Source: Labilithrix luteola
GTDB taxonomy: Bacteria; Myxococcota_A; Polyangia; Polyangiales; Polyangiaceae
Direction: 5' to 3'
Assembly (NCBI RefSeq): GCF_001263205.1
Contig: NZ_CP012333.1
Span: 5,681,001-5,745,000, forward strand
DNA length: 64,000 nt
The notes under the pieces: model-generated
The model's input: only the letters and a program-made list of their open reading frames with translations
What the model was told of the DNA's origin: nothing
Database searches by the model: none
Position numbers and translations under genes: made by a program
Shown: positions 23,861-33,150 of the stretch, in pieces
Numbering within the stretch: position 1 is the stretch's first letter
How the letters are laid out: the number at the start of each line of letters is the position of its first letter

Positions 23861-26071
23861 ATGCCTCATTCCGTTCTCGCGTCGCGCTACGTCGTGGTTG
23901 CTGCGGTTCTCGGAGGGGCCCTCTTCGCGGCCTGTGGAAGCAGCTCCGAGTCCATGTTTTCCGGAGGGAATGCCGACAGCGGCACGAACGGATCGAGTGG
24001 CAGTAGCGGCAACTTCGTCGATCCGAACGGTGATGGCGGCACTTCGCCGGGCACCACCGTGACGGCGCTGGTGTTCGATCCTGCAGCCCAAACGATCGTC
24101 GTCGACGGGTCCGGGCCGAAGACGGCGACGTACAAGTTGCACGCGACGCTGCCGGGCGGCTCGGTCGTCGATGTGTCGCCCGAGTCGCTCCAGTTCGACC
24201 GCCCCGACCTCGCATCGGCGGCGACCGGCAACCCGGTTACCCTGACGGCGGGCGGCGAATACGCGGGAACCGGCAAGCTCCACGCGATCTACGGCGGCGT
24301 CGAAGCGCTCGCGGATCTGACCGTGCAGATTGCACATAAAGACGTCGGCGCGGGCGTGACCCCGACGATTCAAGCGGCCCTCGACGCCGCGGGACTCGGC
24401 CAGGACCCCGCGGTCTCCACGTTCCGTTATCCGTACGACAAGACCGTCTTCCCGCTCGGCATCACCTCGCCGCTCGTCATGTGGGACGCACCGGTTTCGG
24501 GCGACGTCTACAAGCTGCACCTCGAGCAAGCCACGTACACCTACGATCTCTATGCGACGGTGAACGGCCTCGGGCAGCTTCGCGTCGATCAGACCGTGTG
24601 GGATCGCATCACCGCATCCAATACGGGCGATCCCCTCAAGGTCACGCTCTCGCGTTACTCGATGGCGAACAAGACCGCCTACGCGGCGGCGACCCAGAGC
24701 TACACCATCGCGCCGGTCAGCCTCCGCGGTGCGATCTACTATTGGACGGCTTCACAGCTGAACGGCGTCCGCCAAGGACACATCGCGCGCATTCGACCCG
24801 GCTCCGGCTCGCTCCCCGAGCCGATGAGCACCGGCCGGAGCGACCAGTGCATGGGATGCCACGCAGTCAGCGCCGACGGCAGCACGCTCGCGGCGGCCAT
24901 CGAGGCGGCGCCCACGGGCGATCCCGCGACGTCTCCGTACACCAACGGTTGGAAGAACGGACGCGCGTGGGCCTCGTTCGATCTCCCGGCCGGCACCGTC
25001 CGCAAGCAAACGACGATGCACGGCGGCAACCTCGCGCTCACGCCCGACGGTAAGTACACCGTCTTCGGCGGGCGCATGCAGACGAACGCCCAGGCTTCGA
25101 GCAACACCTGGCAGGCCGGCTCGAAGTACATGACCCTCGCCGACACGAAGACCGGCGACATCGTCGTCGCGAGCGGCCTCGATGACGTGCAGATCGCCGC
25201 TGGCGCCGGGCTCGCGATGCCGGCCTTCGCGCCCGACGGCAAACACCTCGCCGCGGTCGAGTTCACCGGCGCCGCGAACGAACTGCGCGACAACGTGCTG
25301 CCCAACAGCGTGAGCATCGTCATCTTCGGCTTCGATCAAGCGACACTGAAGTTCACCGCCACGCCGACGAGACTCCCCGTCGCCTCCTTCGCCCCGTACG
25401 CCGCGACGGGCATTGGCTATCCGTCCTTCACGCCGAATGGCAAGTACGTCGCCTTCCACGTCGGCAATCACTCGACGGGATGCTTCAACGACGTGGGCTA
25501 CGGCAACTGTGACGACGGCACGCGCCATCGCGGCGCGATCTGGTACCAGGCGACCGACGGTACCGGGCAGCCCGTTCGCCTCGCGGCACTCGATGACCCG
25601 CCCGCCGCCGGCGACAAGGAGCTCACCGTCGAACCGACCTTCAACCCCGTCGAGCGCGGCGCGTACTCGTGGGTCGTCGTCACCAGCATGCGCGACTGGG
25701 GCAACAAGCTCACCGGCGCCGCCATCAACGGCAAGCGACGCCTGTGGGTCGCCGCCATCGACACGGCGACTGGCGCCACCGATCCGAGCCACCCGCCGTT
25801 CTATCTCGAGGGCCAGGAAGACTCGCCCAACATGCGTGGCTTCTGGACCCTCGCGCAATGCACGCCCACGCCCGCGCCAGGCGCCGGTGGAGGTCAATGC
25901 TCGGCAGGCTTCGAGTGCTGCTCGGGTTTCTGCGACAAGGGCGTCTGCGTCGACGTCAGCAAGATCGCATGCACCGGTATCGGCGGCGAATGCACCTCGT
26001 CCGGCGACTGCTGCAATCCCTCGAGCGTCAGTTGCGTCGACGGAAGGTGCAGCGCGAACGTCGTGAAGTAG
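23861..26071 (+). CDS. TolB-like propeller lipoprotein with a CxxCH motif and Cys-rich tail
   Basis: 736 residues from the ATG at 23861; the frame is open upstream, but LFAAC (C25) gives a normal lipobox for this start. After a Gly/Ser linker come immunoglobulin-like and propeller-like regions with PD40-type strands (ALTPDGKYTVFGGRM, AFAPDGKHLAAVEF, SFTPNGKYVAFHV). CMGCHAVSADG (C330-H334) has the spacing of a c-type haem site. The last 60 residues hold ten cysteines (CSAGFECCSGFCDKGVC and GGECTSSGDCCNPSSVSC), a disulfide-rich knot-like module. Probably an outer-membrane surface protein; the ligand is unknown. Confidence 0.75.
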   Translation: MPHSVLASRYVVVAAVLGGALFAACGSSSESMFSGGNADSGTNGSSGSSGNFVDPNGDGGTSPGTTVTALVFDPAAQTIVVDGSGPKTATYKLHATLPGGSVVDVSPESLQFDRPDLASAATGNPVTLTAGGEYAGTGKLHAIYGGVEALADLTVQIAHKDVGAGVTPTIQAALDAAGLGQDPAVSTFRYPYDKTVFPLGITSPLVMWDAPVSGDVYKLHLEQATYTYDLYATVNGLGQLRVDQTVWDRITASNTGDPLKVTLSRYSMANKTAYAAATQSYTIAPVSLRGAIYYWTASQLNGVRQGHIARIRPGSGSLPEPMSTGRSDQCMGCHAVSADGSTLAAAIEAAPTGDPATSPYTNGWKNGRAWASFDLPAGTVRKQTTMHGGNLALTPDGKYTVFGGRMQTNAQASSNTWQAGSKYMTLADTKTGDIVVASGLDDVQIAAGAGLAMPAFAPDGKHLAAVEFTGAANELRDNVLPNSVSIVIFGFDQATLKFTATPTRLPVASFAPYAATGIGYPSFTPNGKYVAFHVGNHSTGCFNDVGYGNCDDGTRHRGAIWYQATDGTGQPVRLAALDDPPAAGDKELTVEPTFNPVERGAYSWVVVTSMRDWGNKLTGAAINGKRRLWVAAIDTATGATDPSHPPFYLEGQEDSPNMRGFWTLAQCTPTPAPGAGGGQCSAGFECCSGFCDKGVCVDVSKIACTGIGGECTSSGDCCNPSSVSCVDGRCSANVVK

Positions 26072-26084
26072 TAGACTGCGCGCC

Positions 26085-26570
26085 ATGAGCAGTACCCATC
26101 GCTTCGCAGCTCATCTGGAGTGGACCGGAGCCGCTTCCGGTCCCGTTCGCGACTACGAGGGTTATTCGCGCGAATACCGCGTGGACATCGAGGGTAAGCC
26201 GTCGCTTCGCGGATCGGCAGCTCCTCCGTTCCGGGGCTCGCCCGAGCTTCACAACCCGGAAGACTTGCTCGTGGCGTCGCTCTCGGCCTGCCACTGCCTC
26301 TCGTACCTCGCGCTCTGCGCTCGCGCCGGCATCGTGGTGCTCTCGTACGAAGACGACGCCTCGGGCGTCATGGCCTTCGATCGAACCGCGAAGGTGATGA
26401 AATTCTCCGAGGTGATGCTCCGGCCTCGCGTTCGGATCGCCGCCGGGGCGGACGTCGACAAGGCACGCGCGCTCCACGAGACCGCTCACCACGAGTGCTT
26501 CATCGCGAACTCGGTGAACTTCCCGGTTCGCAACGAGCCGCTTGTCACGCTTGCCACGCTCGAGGGCTGA
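26085..26570 (+). CDS. OsmC-family protein
   Basis: 161 residues, 13 bp after the propeller gene. The fold is indicated by RGSAAPPFRGSPELHNPEDL, then ASLSACHCLSYLAL with the first conserved cysteine and HHECFIANSVNFPV with the second. OsmC/Ohr proteins reduce organic or fatty hydroperoxides in the cytoplasm through this cysteine pair. The sequence is closer to the OsmC-like group than to Ohr, so peroxide specificity is not certain. Confidence 0.85.
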   Translation: MSSTHRFAAHLEWTGAASGPVRDYEGYSREYRVDIEGKPSLRGSAAPPFRGSPELHNPEDLLVASLSACHCLSYLALCARAGIVVLSYEDDASGVMAFDRTAKVMKFSEVMLRPRVRIAAGADVDKARALHETAHHECFIANSVNFPVRNEPLVTLATLEG

Positions 26571-26577
26571 GCTCGAA

Positions 26578-27186
26578 TCAGCGAAACGCCGAGTGGCTCT
26601 CCGTCGGCGACGACGTCATCTGCGTCAGCGCCTCGATCACGAGCTCGAGGCGTTGATGGGCGAGCTCGACGCCTTCGAGAACGATCGAGGCGCTGCCCGT
26701 TCGATACGAGAGACGCGGTGATCGATCCGACAGATCGACGAAGAGCGCCTTCGCGGCGGGCAGCGAGAGAAGCTCTTTCGCCAGCTCGGAAGGGGAAGCC
26801 GTGACACTGAAGCCCGCCCGGAGCTCCTCGTCGAGGCCTTCGGGCGCGCGGCTGACGACCTTCTTGATGCGCGAGAGCGCATCGTGCCGCTTCACGAGGA
26901 CGCGCCCCATCGGACCGCGTCCGCCCTCGGTGCTGGCCAGCGTCCGATACGCGCCGTCGTCGGTCTCGTAGATACCGATCTCGAGCTCGGCGCCGCTCCG
27001 TAGCTCACCATGGATGACGGGCCCGCCGTTCAGGACTCGAAAGCCGAGCCCGAGATTCGAGGCGACGTCCGACCAGACGTCCGCGGCGGCACGCAGGGTA
27101 GACGACTCCCGAAGGATGCGATCGGCAAACGCGTCCTTCTCGTGACGCGACGTGTACAGACGGAACAGCTGCCGATAGAGGACCAC
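26578..27186 (-). CDS. Hypothetical protein, 202 residues
   Basis: No signal peptide or membrane segment. A mixed alpha/beta sequence with GFRVLNGGPVIHGELRSGAE, LEIGIYETDDGAYRTLAS and a long helical C-terminus (IVLEGVELAHQRLELVIEAL). No family is recognised. The stop lies seven bases from that of osmC, in convergent orientation. The 293-bp stretch to the next gene (27187-27479) contains an A/T patch (CCCTTTAAAAAAGG near 27238) and no other gene. Confidence 0.6.
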   Translation of the reverse strand: MVLYRQLFRLYTSRHEKDAFADRILRESSTLRAAADVWSDVASNLGLGFRVLNGGPVIHGELRSGAELEIGIYETDDGAYRTLASTEGGRGPMGRVLVKRHDALSRIKKVVSRAPEGLDEELRAGFSVTASPSELAKELLSLPAAKALFVDLSDRSPRLSYRTGSASIVLEGVELAHQRLELVIEALTQMTSSPTESHSAFR

Positions 27187-27479
27187 GCGTCGAGCCTGCC
27201 ACGGACTCGCGCTCGCAAGAAGGGTGCCTCCGAATGCCCTTTAAAAAAGGCCGTTCGAAAGCGCTAACTTCGGCATCGTCGGTGGAGCGGGGGCGACCCC
27301 CGCCACCACGTCGCGCTTTGCGACGAACCACGCGTGCTCACATCCGTGCTCGTACTCCTTCTTTCTGAGCGGTCCTCGCACGGAAGATCGCGAGCGCGAC
27401 GTTACGTCTTCTCCAAGCGCGACCGCGCCCCGTATCTTCGTCTGCCGCCGTAAGGCGGACAGGAAAGGATGGCTGGGGC

Positions 27480-28487
27480 ATGGGTTTTCTCGACGTGATC
27501 AAGGGGCTGTTTGGCGGGGCAGTGAACCAAGTCCAGCAGCAAGTCGATGGCGCGACGCCGGGGTCGCATGCGCAGCCGCCTGCGCACGCCCACGCGCACG
27601 CCCACGTCGAGCACGAGGATGAAGACGATGCGGACGAGCAGCAGGCGTTCGACACGGCCCGCTTCGATCCGAACGACGAAGACGGCTTCTTCAACGCCGT
27701 GCTCCACATGGAGAGCGAGGGCGAGGGCGGTGGCACCGACGCGTCGCGCGCGGAGATCATGGCCAAGTACGGCATCCGCGACCGCTCGCACTGGCAGACG
27801 GTGAAGGACTCCGTCTACAGCGTGCTCGCGCGCAAGCACGGTTCGATGGACCACGTCATGCAGCAGGAAACGAACTTCCGCATGGGCCAGATGCAGCGCC
27901 GCATGCAGGGCGCGACCGCGAAGGCGGCGGCGAGCGGCGAGCTCAATCCCGTCGAGGGCATCACCCTCGAGGCCTGGGCGGCGATCAACGCGGCCATCGT
28001 TCAGGGCGCGAACCTCGAGGACTTGCTCAAGGGCAGCGGCATCGATCAGGCGCGCTGGGATCGCGCGAAGGGCGAGTGGGAGGCGCGCATGGCTCGCGAC
28101 ACCACCTTCGCCATCGCCCAGATCTACGGCAACGCCTTCCAGAACGCGTCGAAGGGCAAGTACGCCGAGTTCGCCCGCGAGGCGAATGCGGCGCGCGCTG
28201 CGAATCGTGAGCTCTCGATGCAGCCGCCGGTCACGCTCGAGCAGTACTACGACATCCTCTTCGAGCAGGCTTACGCGTCGAAGCAGGGCAAGGACGCGGC
28301 GCAGGCGCTCAAGGACATGGGCCTCAGCGTCGTCGACTGGTGTGACCTGTCGTCGTTCATGGGCTATCACTTCTACCGGACGGCGGGCCTCAAGAACCGC
28401 GAGTACTCCGACCTTCTCGCCAAGACGCAGGCCAAGTTCGAGGCCAAGTATCCCGGCGTGAAGGCGGATGTCGACATCTCCTTCTGA
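27480..28487 (+). CDS. Acidic-linker protein of a zinc-ribbon operon (unknown family)
   Basis: 335 residues. A short N-terminal amphipathic segment (MGFLDVIKGLFGG) is followed by a His/Glu/Asp-rich linker (AHAHAHVEHEDEDDADEQQA) and then two helical regions of about 120 residues each, containing SHWQTVKDSVYSVLARKHG and LEQYYDILFEQAYASKQGKD. No catalytic motif is seen. The His-rich stretch could bind metal. It overlaps the next gene by 20 bases and is certainly co-expressed with it. It may belong to a myxobacterial DUF, but I cannot name it with confidence. Confidence 0.65.
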   Translation: MGFLDVIKGLFGGAVNQVQQQVDGATPGSHAQPPAHAHAHAHVEHEDEDDADEQQAFDTARFDPNDEDGFFNAVLHMESEGEGGGTDASRAEIMAKYGIRDRSHWQTVKDSVYSVLARKHGSMDHVMQQETNFRMGQMQRRMQGATAKAAASGELNPVEGITLEAWAAINAAIVQGANLEDLLKGSGIDQARWDRAKGEWEARMARDTTFAIAQIYGNAFQNASKGKYAEFAREANAARAANRELSMQPPVTLEQYYDILFEQAYASKQGKDAAQALKDMGLSVVDWCDLSSFMGYHFYRTAGLKNREYSDLLAKTQAKFEAKYPGVKADVDISF

Positions 28488-28692
28488 TCGCTCTGAGAAC
28501 GAGGGCACGACCGGCATCGGGTCGGTCTTCAAGCGTGCGGTGGCTGCGCAGCGAGAGAACGCTGCCGCCACCGACACGCCGGCTCCCGTGAGCTCGCTGC
28601 CGGAGCGCATCGAAGTGCGAACTTGCTCGCACTGCGGTGCCCCTCGTCAGCGTGAAGAACTGTCGTGTCGTTTTTGCGGAGAGAAACTATGA
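28468..28692 (+). CDS. Small single zinc-ribbon protein
   Basis: 74 residues. A disordered, polar first half is followed by CSHCGAPRQREELSCRFCG, a four-cysteine zinc ribbon of the double-zinc-ribbon type. It starts inside the end of the preceding gene and ends with an ATGA overlap with the next one, so all three are translated in a coupled way. It probably serves as an adaptor in the same complex. Confidence 0.7.
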   Translation: MSTSPSDRSENEGTTGIGSVFKRAVAAQRENAAATDTPAPVSSLPERIEVRTCSHCGAPRQREELSCRFCGEKL

Positions 28693-29495
28693 GTGCACGC
28701 GCGCACGAACGTTGGGCGGCGTTTCTGAAGCAGATTGCCGATCGGCACAAGCTCGTCTCGGACGAAGCCGAACAAGGTGCGCGCGCTGCGCTCGCAGAAT
28801 GTGGCTACGACCCCACGCCCGTCGCTTCGGCATGGGGAGCCGTCACGCATCGCTTGCAGGAGCTCGAGCGACGCATCATCGACACCTGGAACGAGAAGGT
28901 CGGCGATACGTTCCAGGCCGAAGGCTACGACCAAGCGACGTGGGACAGCGAACGTCGCAAGGGCGAAGACCTCGCGTTCGCGCTGGAGAACGCCCGCCAG
29001 GCTCTCGAGATGCGCGTTCTCGCCAACGGCGCGCGCGAGATGTTCGGTCGCGCGCTTGCCACGCAGAAGGAGCGTCTCTGTCCGCGATGCGGAGCGCAGC
29101 TCGCGATTCCGTTCACGCACCGTGCGATCAACGTGACCTGTGCACACTGCAACAGCGTCGGCACGTTCGAGCCGGGCGCGCTGCTCCGCACGGTGGTGGC
29201 GTTTGCCGAGCACCCCGTCTCGTGGGAGGCGGCGCAGCAGGAGTGGCTCGCGATGCGCATCGCCGAGCGCCGCATCCGCGACACGCGCTCGCCGGCGCCG
29301 CTGGCGCTCTTGAAGGACTACGAGCGCGCCCAGATCGCCTACTGGTTCCGTTACATCGGCACCCGGGTGCACTTCGCGCCCGAGCTTCGTGACGTGGCGC
29401 ACGAAGTTCGCTCGCGCATGGACGGCTGGTACCGAATGTCCGCCGAACACGAGCAGGAGTGGGTACGCGCCGGACGGCCGCGCGAAGTCTTCTAA
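28689..29495 (+). CDS. Helical protein with a central zinc ribbon
   Basis: 268 residues from the ATG at 28689. Helical regions (ERWAAFLKQIADRHKLVSDE, QALEMRVLANGAREMFGRAL) flank a zinc ribbon CPRCGAQLAIPFTHRAINV followed by TCAHCNSVGTFEPG. The C-terminus ends with charged helices. Third member of the coupled operon. Combined with the Tim44-like protein at 2.9 kb, this makes several multi-helix/zinc-ribbon proteins in one window; their role is unknown. Confidence 0.65.
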   Translation: MSARAHERWAAFLKQIADRHKLVSDEAEQGARAALAECGYDPTPVASAWGAVTHRLQELERRIIDTWNEKVGDTFQAEGYDQATWDSERRKGEDLAFALENARQALEMRVLANGAREMFGRALATQKERLCPRCGAQLAIPFTHRAINVTCAHCNSVGTFEPGALLRTVVAFAEHPVSWEAAQQEWLAMRIAERRIRDTRSPAPLALLKDYERAQIAYWFRYIGTRVHFAPELRDVAHEVRSRMDGWYRMSAEHEQEWVRAGRPREVF

Positions 29496-29525
29496 CGGAC
29501 CGACGCGTGCCGCCCGGCATTCGTG

Positions 29526-29548
29526 CGCCCAGCGTTCGTAGCTGGGCG
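29526..29548. terminator. Strong hairpin between convergent genes
   Basis: CGCCCAGC (29526-29533) and GCTGGGCG (29541-29548) form a perfect 8-bp stem with a 7-nt loop, located between the zinc-ribbon operon and the QYPQG lipoprotein. There is no T-run. Confidence 0.5.
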
Positions 29549-29559
29549 TCGAAACGAGA

Positions 29560-29997
29560 TTACTGGCCGCCGGGGAGGCAGAGGCCGGTCATCGCGTTGC
29601 ACGAGTTACCCTGCGCGCAGTCGATGGCGCTCTGGCAGGGGAACGCACACTTGCCGTACTGCGTGTTGCAGCGGGCGAGACCGCAGCTCGCGTCGCTGGT
29701 GCAGGGCAGGGCGAGGGGGCCCGGCGTTGCCATCTGACCACCCGCGGCGGGCGTGGGGGCCGCCGGCTGCTGCGGGTACCCCTGCTGCGGGTACTGGCCC
29801 TGCTGCTGGGGGTAACCCTGCTGGGGGTACTGGCCCTGCGGGTACTGGCCCTGCGGGTACTGGCCCTGCGGGTACTGGCCCTGCGGGTACTGCTGGGCTT
29901 GGGGCGTTGCGGGCTGGGCGGTGTCGTCGCTCTTTGCGCACGCCGTTCCGAGCACCACACAGACGACGAAACCACCCGCAATCAAGGCACGCTTCAT
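29560..29997 (-). CDS. Lipoprotein with tandem QYPQG repeats and Cys-rich end
   Basis: 145 residues from the ATG at 29997, preceded by AGGAG. Lipobox VLGTAC (C20). Residues about 35-75 are a low-complexity array of QYPQG and GYPQQ units; the end is a six-cysteine module (CTSDASCGLARCNTQYGKC, CQSAIDCAQGNSCN). Similar Pro/Gln/Tyr/Gly arrays occur in secreted adhesive or flexible linkers. The cysteine spacing resembles that of the other surface lipoproteins in the island. Function unknown. Confidence 0.75.
   Translation of the reverse strand: MKRALIAGGFVVCVVLGTACAKSDDTAQPATPQAQQYPQGQYPQGQYPQGQYPQGQYPQQGYPQQQGQYPQQGYPQQPAAPTPAAGGQMATPGPLALPCTSDASCGLARCNTQYGKCAFPCQSAIDCAQGNSCNAMTGLCLPGGQ
29821..29895. 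repeat. 15-bp minisatellite inside the QYPQG lipoprotein
   Basis: Five in-phase 15-bp units, most reading CTGCGGGTACTGGCC, encode QYPQG on the minus strand. Copy-number change would lengthen or shorten the protein without a frameshift. Confidence 0.9.
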
Positions 29998-30327
29998 TCT
30001 TCGATCTCCTGTCCTTCCACTTCCTGCACGGCGGGAGACTGCCCCCAAGCCGTCGAGAGGTGGCTGGTGGGAGGGATGCTATATCGCCCGAGGGCTCGAA
30101 GGCAGTCTTCTGCCGCGCGAAAGTGCGGATAGGGTCCGCGGGCTTCGCGACAGCCCCAACCATAGTCGTGAACGCGGCGTGCCCCGTGAAGCTCGTGCGA
30201 GCCGAATGTTATGGATTGTTAAGGCGTTTCGCGGCCACGAAAAGGCGGCGGGCCCGGCGAAATGACGGTGTCGTCATCCTCGTCGAGCCCGCGCCTCGCG
30301 CTCCTCTGCTGAGGTTCCGCTACGTCG
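29998..30327. other. Intergenic region, no gene seen
   Basis: 330 bases between the end of the giant Cys-rich operon and the QYPQG lipoprotein start, both on the minus strand. It holds the AGGAG ribosome site next to 29997 and a TATAGC element near 30080 that could be part of a promoter. No ORF with coding character was found. Confidence 0.5.
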
Positions 30328-33150
30328 TCACGGCGTGACCGTGACCTCCAGCGTGGGGACGCCGGTGGCGCCATCGAGGCCGTCGACGAAGAGGAAGTAC
30401 TCGGTGCCGGCGGAGACCCCGAAGGTGACCGTGTCGTGGACGACGCCGGTGCACGTCGAGTAGGTGCTCTTCGCGAACTCCGTCGTCGGGTCGTTGCACA
30501 CCGAGCGCGCGTACACGGTGACGTTGGCCATGCTGCGCGCCTGGGCCTTGAGCGTGCCCGCGACGTTCGGAACGACGCGGACCACGCCGTCCTTGGCGTT
30601 GCCACCGCACGCCCCGACGTAGTCGGCGTTCAGGTTGGTGGTCTCGAAGGTGACCGTACCCTTGCGCGGGGTGTTGCCGGTGCCGGTGAGGGCGAGCGTG
30701 TAGCCAGGGCACTTGTCGACGCCGGTGATCGTCTTTTCGAGCTTGCAAGTCGCGCTGCAACCGTCGCCGCTGATCGTGTTGCCGTCGTCGCACTCCTCGT
30801 CCACGGTCGGCGTGAAGAAGCCGTCGCCGCAACCCGGCGGCACGAGCGACACGTCGAGGTTGAAGCGTCCGGACTCGTTCGCGTCCTTGCCGTCGACGAC
30901 GATGTAGATCGTCTCACCCGCCGCGACGGGAAGGGCGAGAGTCTCCTCCGAGCCCTTCGTCGACGCGTTCGCGCACATCGCGGGCGTACCCGTGAGCGAG
31001 CAGGTCGGCTTGCGGATACCGAGGATGACGTCGAACGTCGTGCTCTTGGCCGTGGCCCGGAGGACGCCCGCGGCCGGCGCCGTGACCGAGAAGAACGCGT
31101 TCTTGCCGAGCGCGTAGCAGGCGTCGAGCGTCGAGGTCGCGAAGTTGCCGTTCGCGAGCAGGTTCAAGGTGCCGCGCGCGAGCGACGCGCCATAGTTGCC
31201 GCCGCCGAGCGGAGCGAGCGTGATGGCTTCTGCATCGTTGCACGTGCTGCGCGACGTGATCGGTTCGAGATGGCAGTCGGCATCGCAACCATCGTTCGGA
31301 TCGCGGCCGCCGTCGTCACACGTCTCCGTGCCTTCGATGCGACCGTTACCGCACGTGGGCGGCGTGACCTTGACGTTCAGTTCGTAGGAGCCGCCGGAGG
31401 CCAAGCCGCTGGAGACCGCGCTCTCGACGAAGAGATAGTACGTCGTGTTCGCAACGACCGGCGTGGCGACGGTCTTCATGACGCTGCCGAGGCCGATCAG
31501 ACCGAACGGAGTCGTGCTAGCGCTGGCCTTGTAGCTGCAATCGAGGATGTCCGTGGCGACGGCGCCGGCCGGGGTGCCCGTGCACGCCTTGAGAACGCCG
31601 AGCACCGAGTTGAACGGCCCCACGAGCGTGCCTTCGAGGTAACCGTCGGTCGTTGGGGTAATTGCGTAGACTGTGTCGCCGCCGGAAGAGCTGTAGATGC
31701 CGCATTCCTTGACGTCGTTCGCCATTCCCTTGGTCGTGCCGGAGACGACCGCCGTGTACGTGCCGTCGTTTTGCAGGTTGAGGGGAACCGGATGGCCGGG
31801 GCACTTGTCGACGTCGGCGAACGTCTCGAGCTTGCAGTCGGCGGTGCATCCGTCGCCGGCGACCGTGTTGCCGTCGTCGCACTGCTCGTTACCGTCGAGG
31901 AGATGGTTGCCGCAGGAGGACGGCGTGATGGCCACGTTGAGCTGGTACGGGCCGCCGTAGATCTTCGAGCTTTCTTTGTGGCCGTCGACGAAGAGGTAGA
32001 ACCACTGCCCGGCGTTGACCGGGAACTCCAGGCTCATGGCGCCGGGTGCTTCGATCTGTGTGCACCCGAGCTGGTAGTCGGAGCTGTAGCAATCCGACTT
32101 CGCGTGCAGGTTCGCCTTCGAGTAGCCCGTCACGACGTCGGCCTTCACCGAGCCGGCCACGTCGGACTTGATCGCGTACACGACGTCGTTGCCGGCCCAG
32201 TAGAAGCAGCCGACCGAAGCGAGCGCGGGCGTGCCACCTTGGACGAGCGTGTCGCCGGCGAAGCTGATCTTGCGAACCGCGCCGGGAGGGCCGGTGAGCT
32301 CGAATGGCTCGCCGGGGCAGTTGTTGAGGACGCCGCCCTCTTCGAGCTGACAGCCCGCAGAGCAACCGTCGCCGCCGACGAGGTTGCCGTCGTCACACGA
32401 CTCGGGCGCTTCGGCGACGCCGTTGCCGCAAACGGCGGTGGTGACGTCGATGTCGAGCGTGAAGGGGCCGCTCGAACCGCCGTAGCCGTCGACGAGGAAA
32501 TAGACCGGGGTGTTGGCGAAGACGGGAACCTCGAGGGTCGTCGTGCCGCCCGTCGCCGCCGAGATGTCGGAGCAAGAGGCCTCGCTCGTGGCGTCGTCGC
32601 ACGTTCCGCGAGAGGAGATGATGGCGGGAAAGCCGGCCGTCAGCGTCACGAGTGCCTTGCCCGACGAAGGCGGCGTGAACGTGTACACCATGTCTCGGCC
32701 CGAGCCGCCGCCGCATGCGCTTCCGTACTGGTTGTACGCGGAGGCCGTGCTGCCGTTCACCGTGGCATGGAGGTTCGTGCCCTGCGCGGTGAGTGCGATG
32801 GTCGCGCCCGGGCAGATGTCACCTTCGAGTGCCGACTCGACCTTGCAGGTCGCGCTGCATCCGTCGTTGCTCTGCGTGTTGCCGTCGTCGCATTCCTCGC
32901 CCTTCTCGAGCTTGCCATTGCCGCACACGGCACCGGCGTCGGGGTTGCCCGTACCGTCCGTGGAATCCCAACCCGCGTCGGCTTGGGGCGAGGGCGAGCC
33001 CGAGTCGGGGTCGACGATCGTCGTCCCGCCGTCTGCCTCCGGGTCGTCGGTGGCCGACTTGGTCGCGAGGTCTTCGGTGGACGCCGCGCATGCGCCGAGC
33101 GTGATGGTGGCAGCAAGAAGGCTTCCGAAGGAGAAACGAAGGCGGCTCAT
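30328..33150 (-). CDS. Giant Cys-rich repeat lipoprotein 3 (940 residues)
   Basis: Lipobox ITLGAC (C21), then an Asp/Ser-rich linker. The body is five modules, each a myxobacterial Cys-rich repeat (pattern CGNGKLEKGEECDDGNT then NDGCSATCKVE) plus a beta-sandwich domain of about 140 residues that ends in a strand like YFLFVDG. The chain closes with LEVTVTP. The Asp-rich loop CDDGN...GDGC resembles calcium-binding repeats. It shares the five-module plan with its two neighbours. The start overlaps the upstream stop (ATGA). Probably displayed on the cell surface; adhesion is inference. Confidence 0.85.
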   Translation of the reverse strand: MSRLRFSFGSLLAATITLGACAASTEDLATKSATDDPEADGGTTIVDPDSGSPSPQADAGWDSTDGTGNPDAGAVCGNGKLEKGEECDDGNTQSNDGCSATCKVESALEGDICPGATIALTAQGTNLHATVNGSTASAYNQYGSACGGGSGRDMVYTFTPPSSGKALVTLTAGFPAIISSRGTCDDATSEASCSDISAATGGTTTLEVPVFANTPVYFLVDGYGGSSGPFTLDIDVTTAVCGNGVAEAPESCDDGNLVGGDGCSAGCQLEEGGVLNNCPGEPFELTGPPGAVRKISFAGDTLVQGGTPALASVGCFYWAGNDVVYAIKSDVAGSVKADVVTGYSKANLHAKSDCYSSDYQLGCTQIEAPGAMSLEFPVNAGQWFYLFVDGHKESSKIYGGPYQLNVAITPSSCGNHLLDGNEQCDDGNTVAGDGCTADCKLETFADVDKCPGHPVPLNLQNDGTYTAVVSGTTKGMANDVKECGIYSSSGGDTVYAITPTTDGYLEGTLVGPFNSVLGVLKACTGTPAGAVATDILDCSYKASASTTPFGLIGLGSVMKTVATPVVANTTYYLFVESAVSSGLASGGSYELNVKVTPPTCGNGRIEGTETCDDGGRDPNDGCDADCHLEPITSRSTCNDAEAITLAPLGGGNYGASLARGTLNLLANGNFATSTLDACYALGKNAFFSVTAPAAGVLRATAKSTTFDVILGIRKPTCSLTGTPAMCANASTKGSEETLALPVAAGETIYIVVDGKDANESGRFNLDVSLVPPGCGDGFFTPTVDEECDDGNTISGDGCSATCKLEKTITGVDKCPGYTLALTGTGNTPRKGTVTFETTNLNADYVGACGGNAKDGVVRVVPNVAGTLKAQARSMANVTVYARSVCNDPTTEFAKSTYSTCTGVVHDTVTFGVSAGTEYFLFVDGLDGATGVPTLEVTVTP

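Noticed and set aside
29821..29895. CRISPR-like array
   Set aside because: The 15-bp units are in phase with a coding frame and have no spacers; they encode QYPQG.
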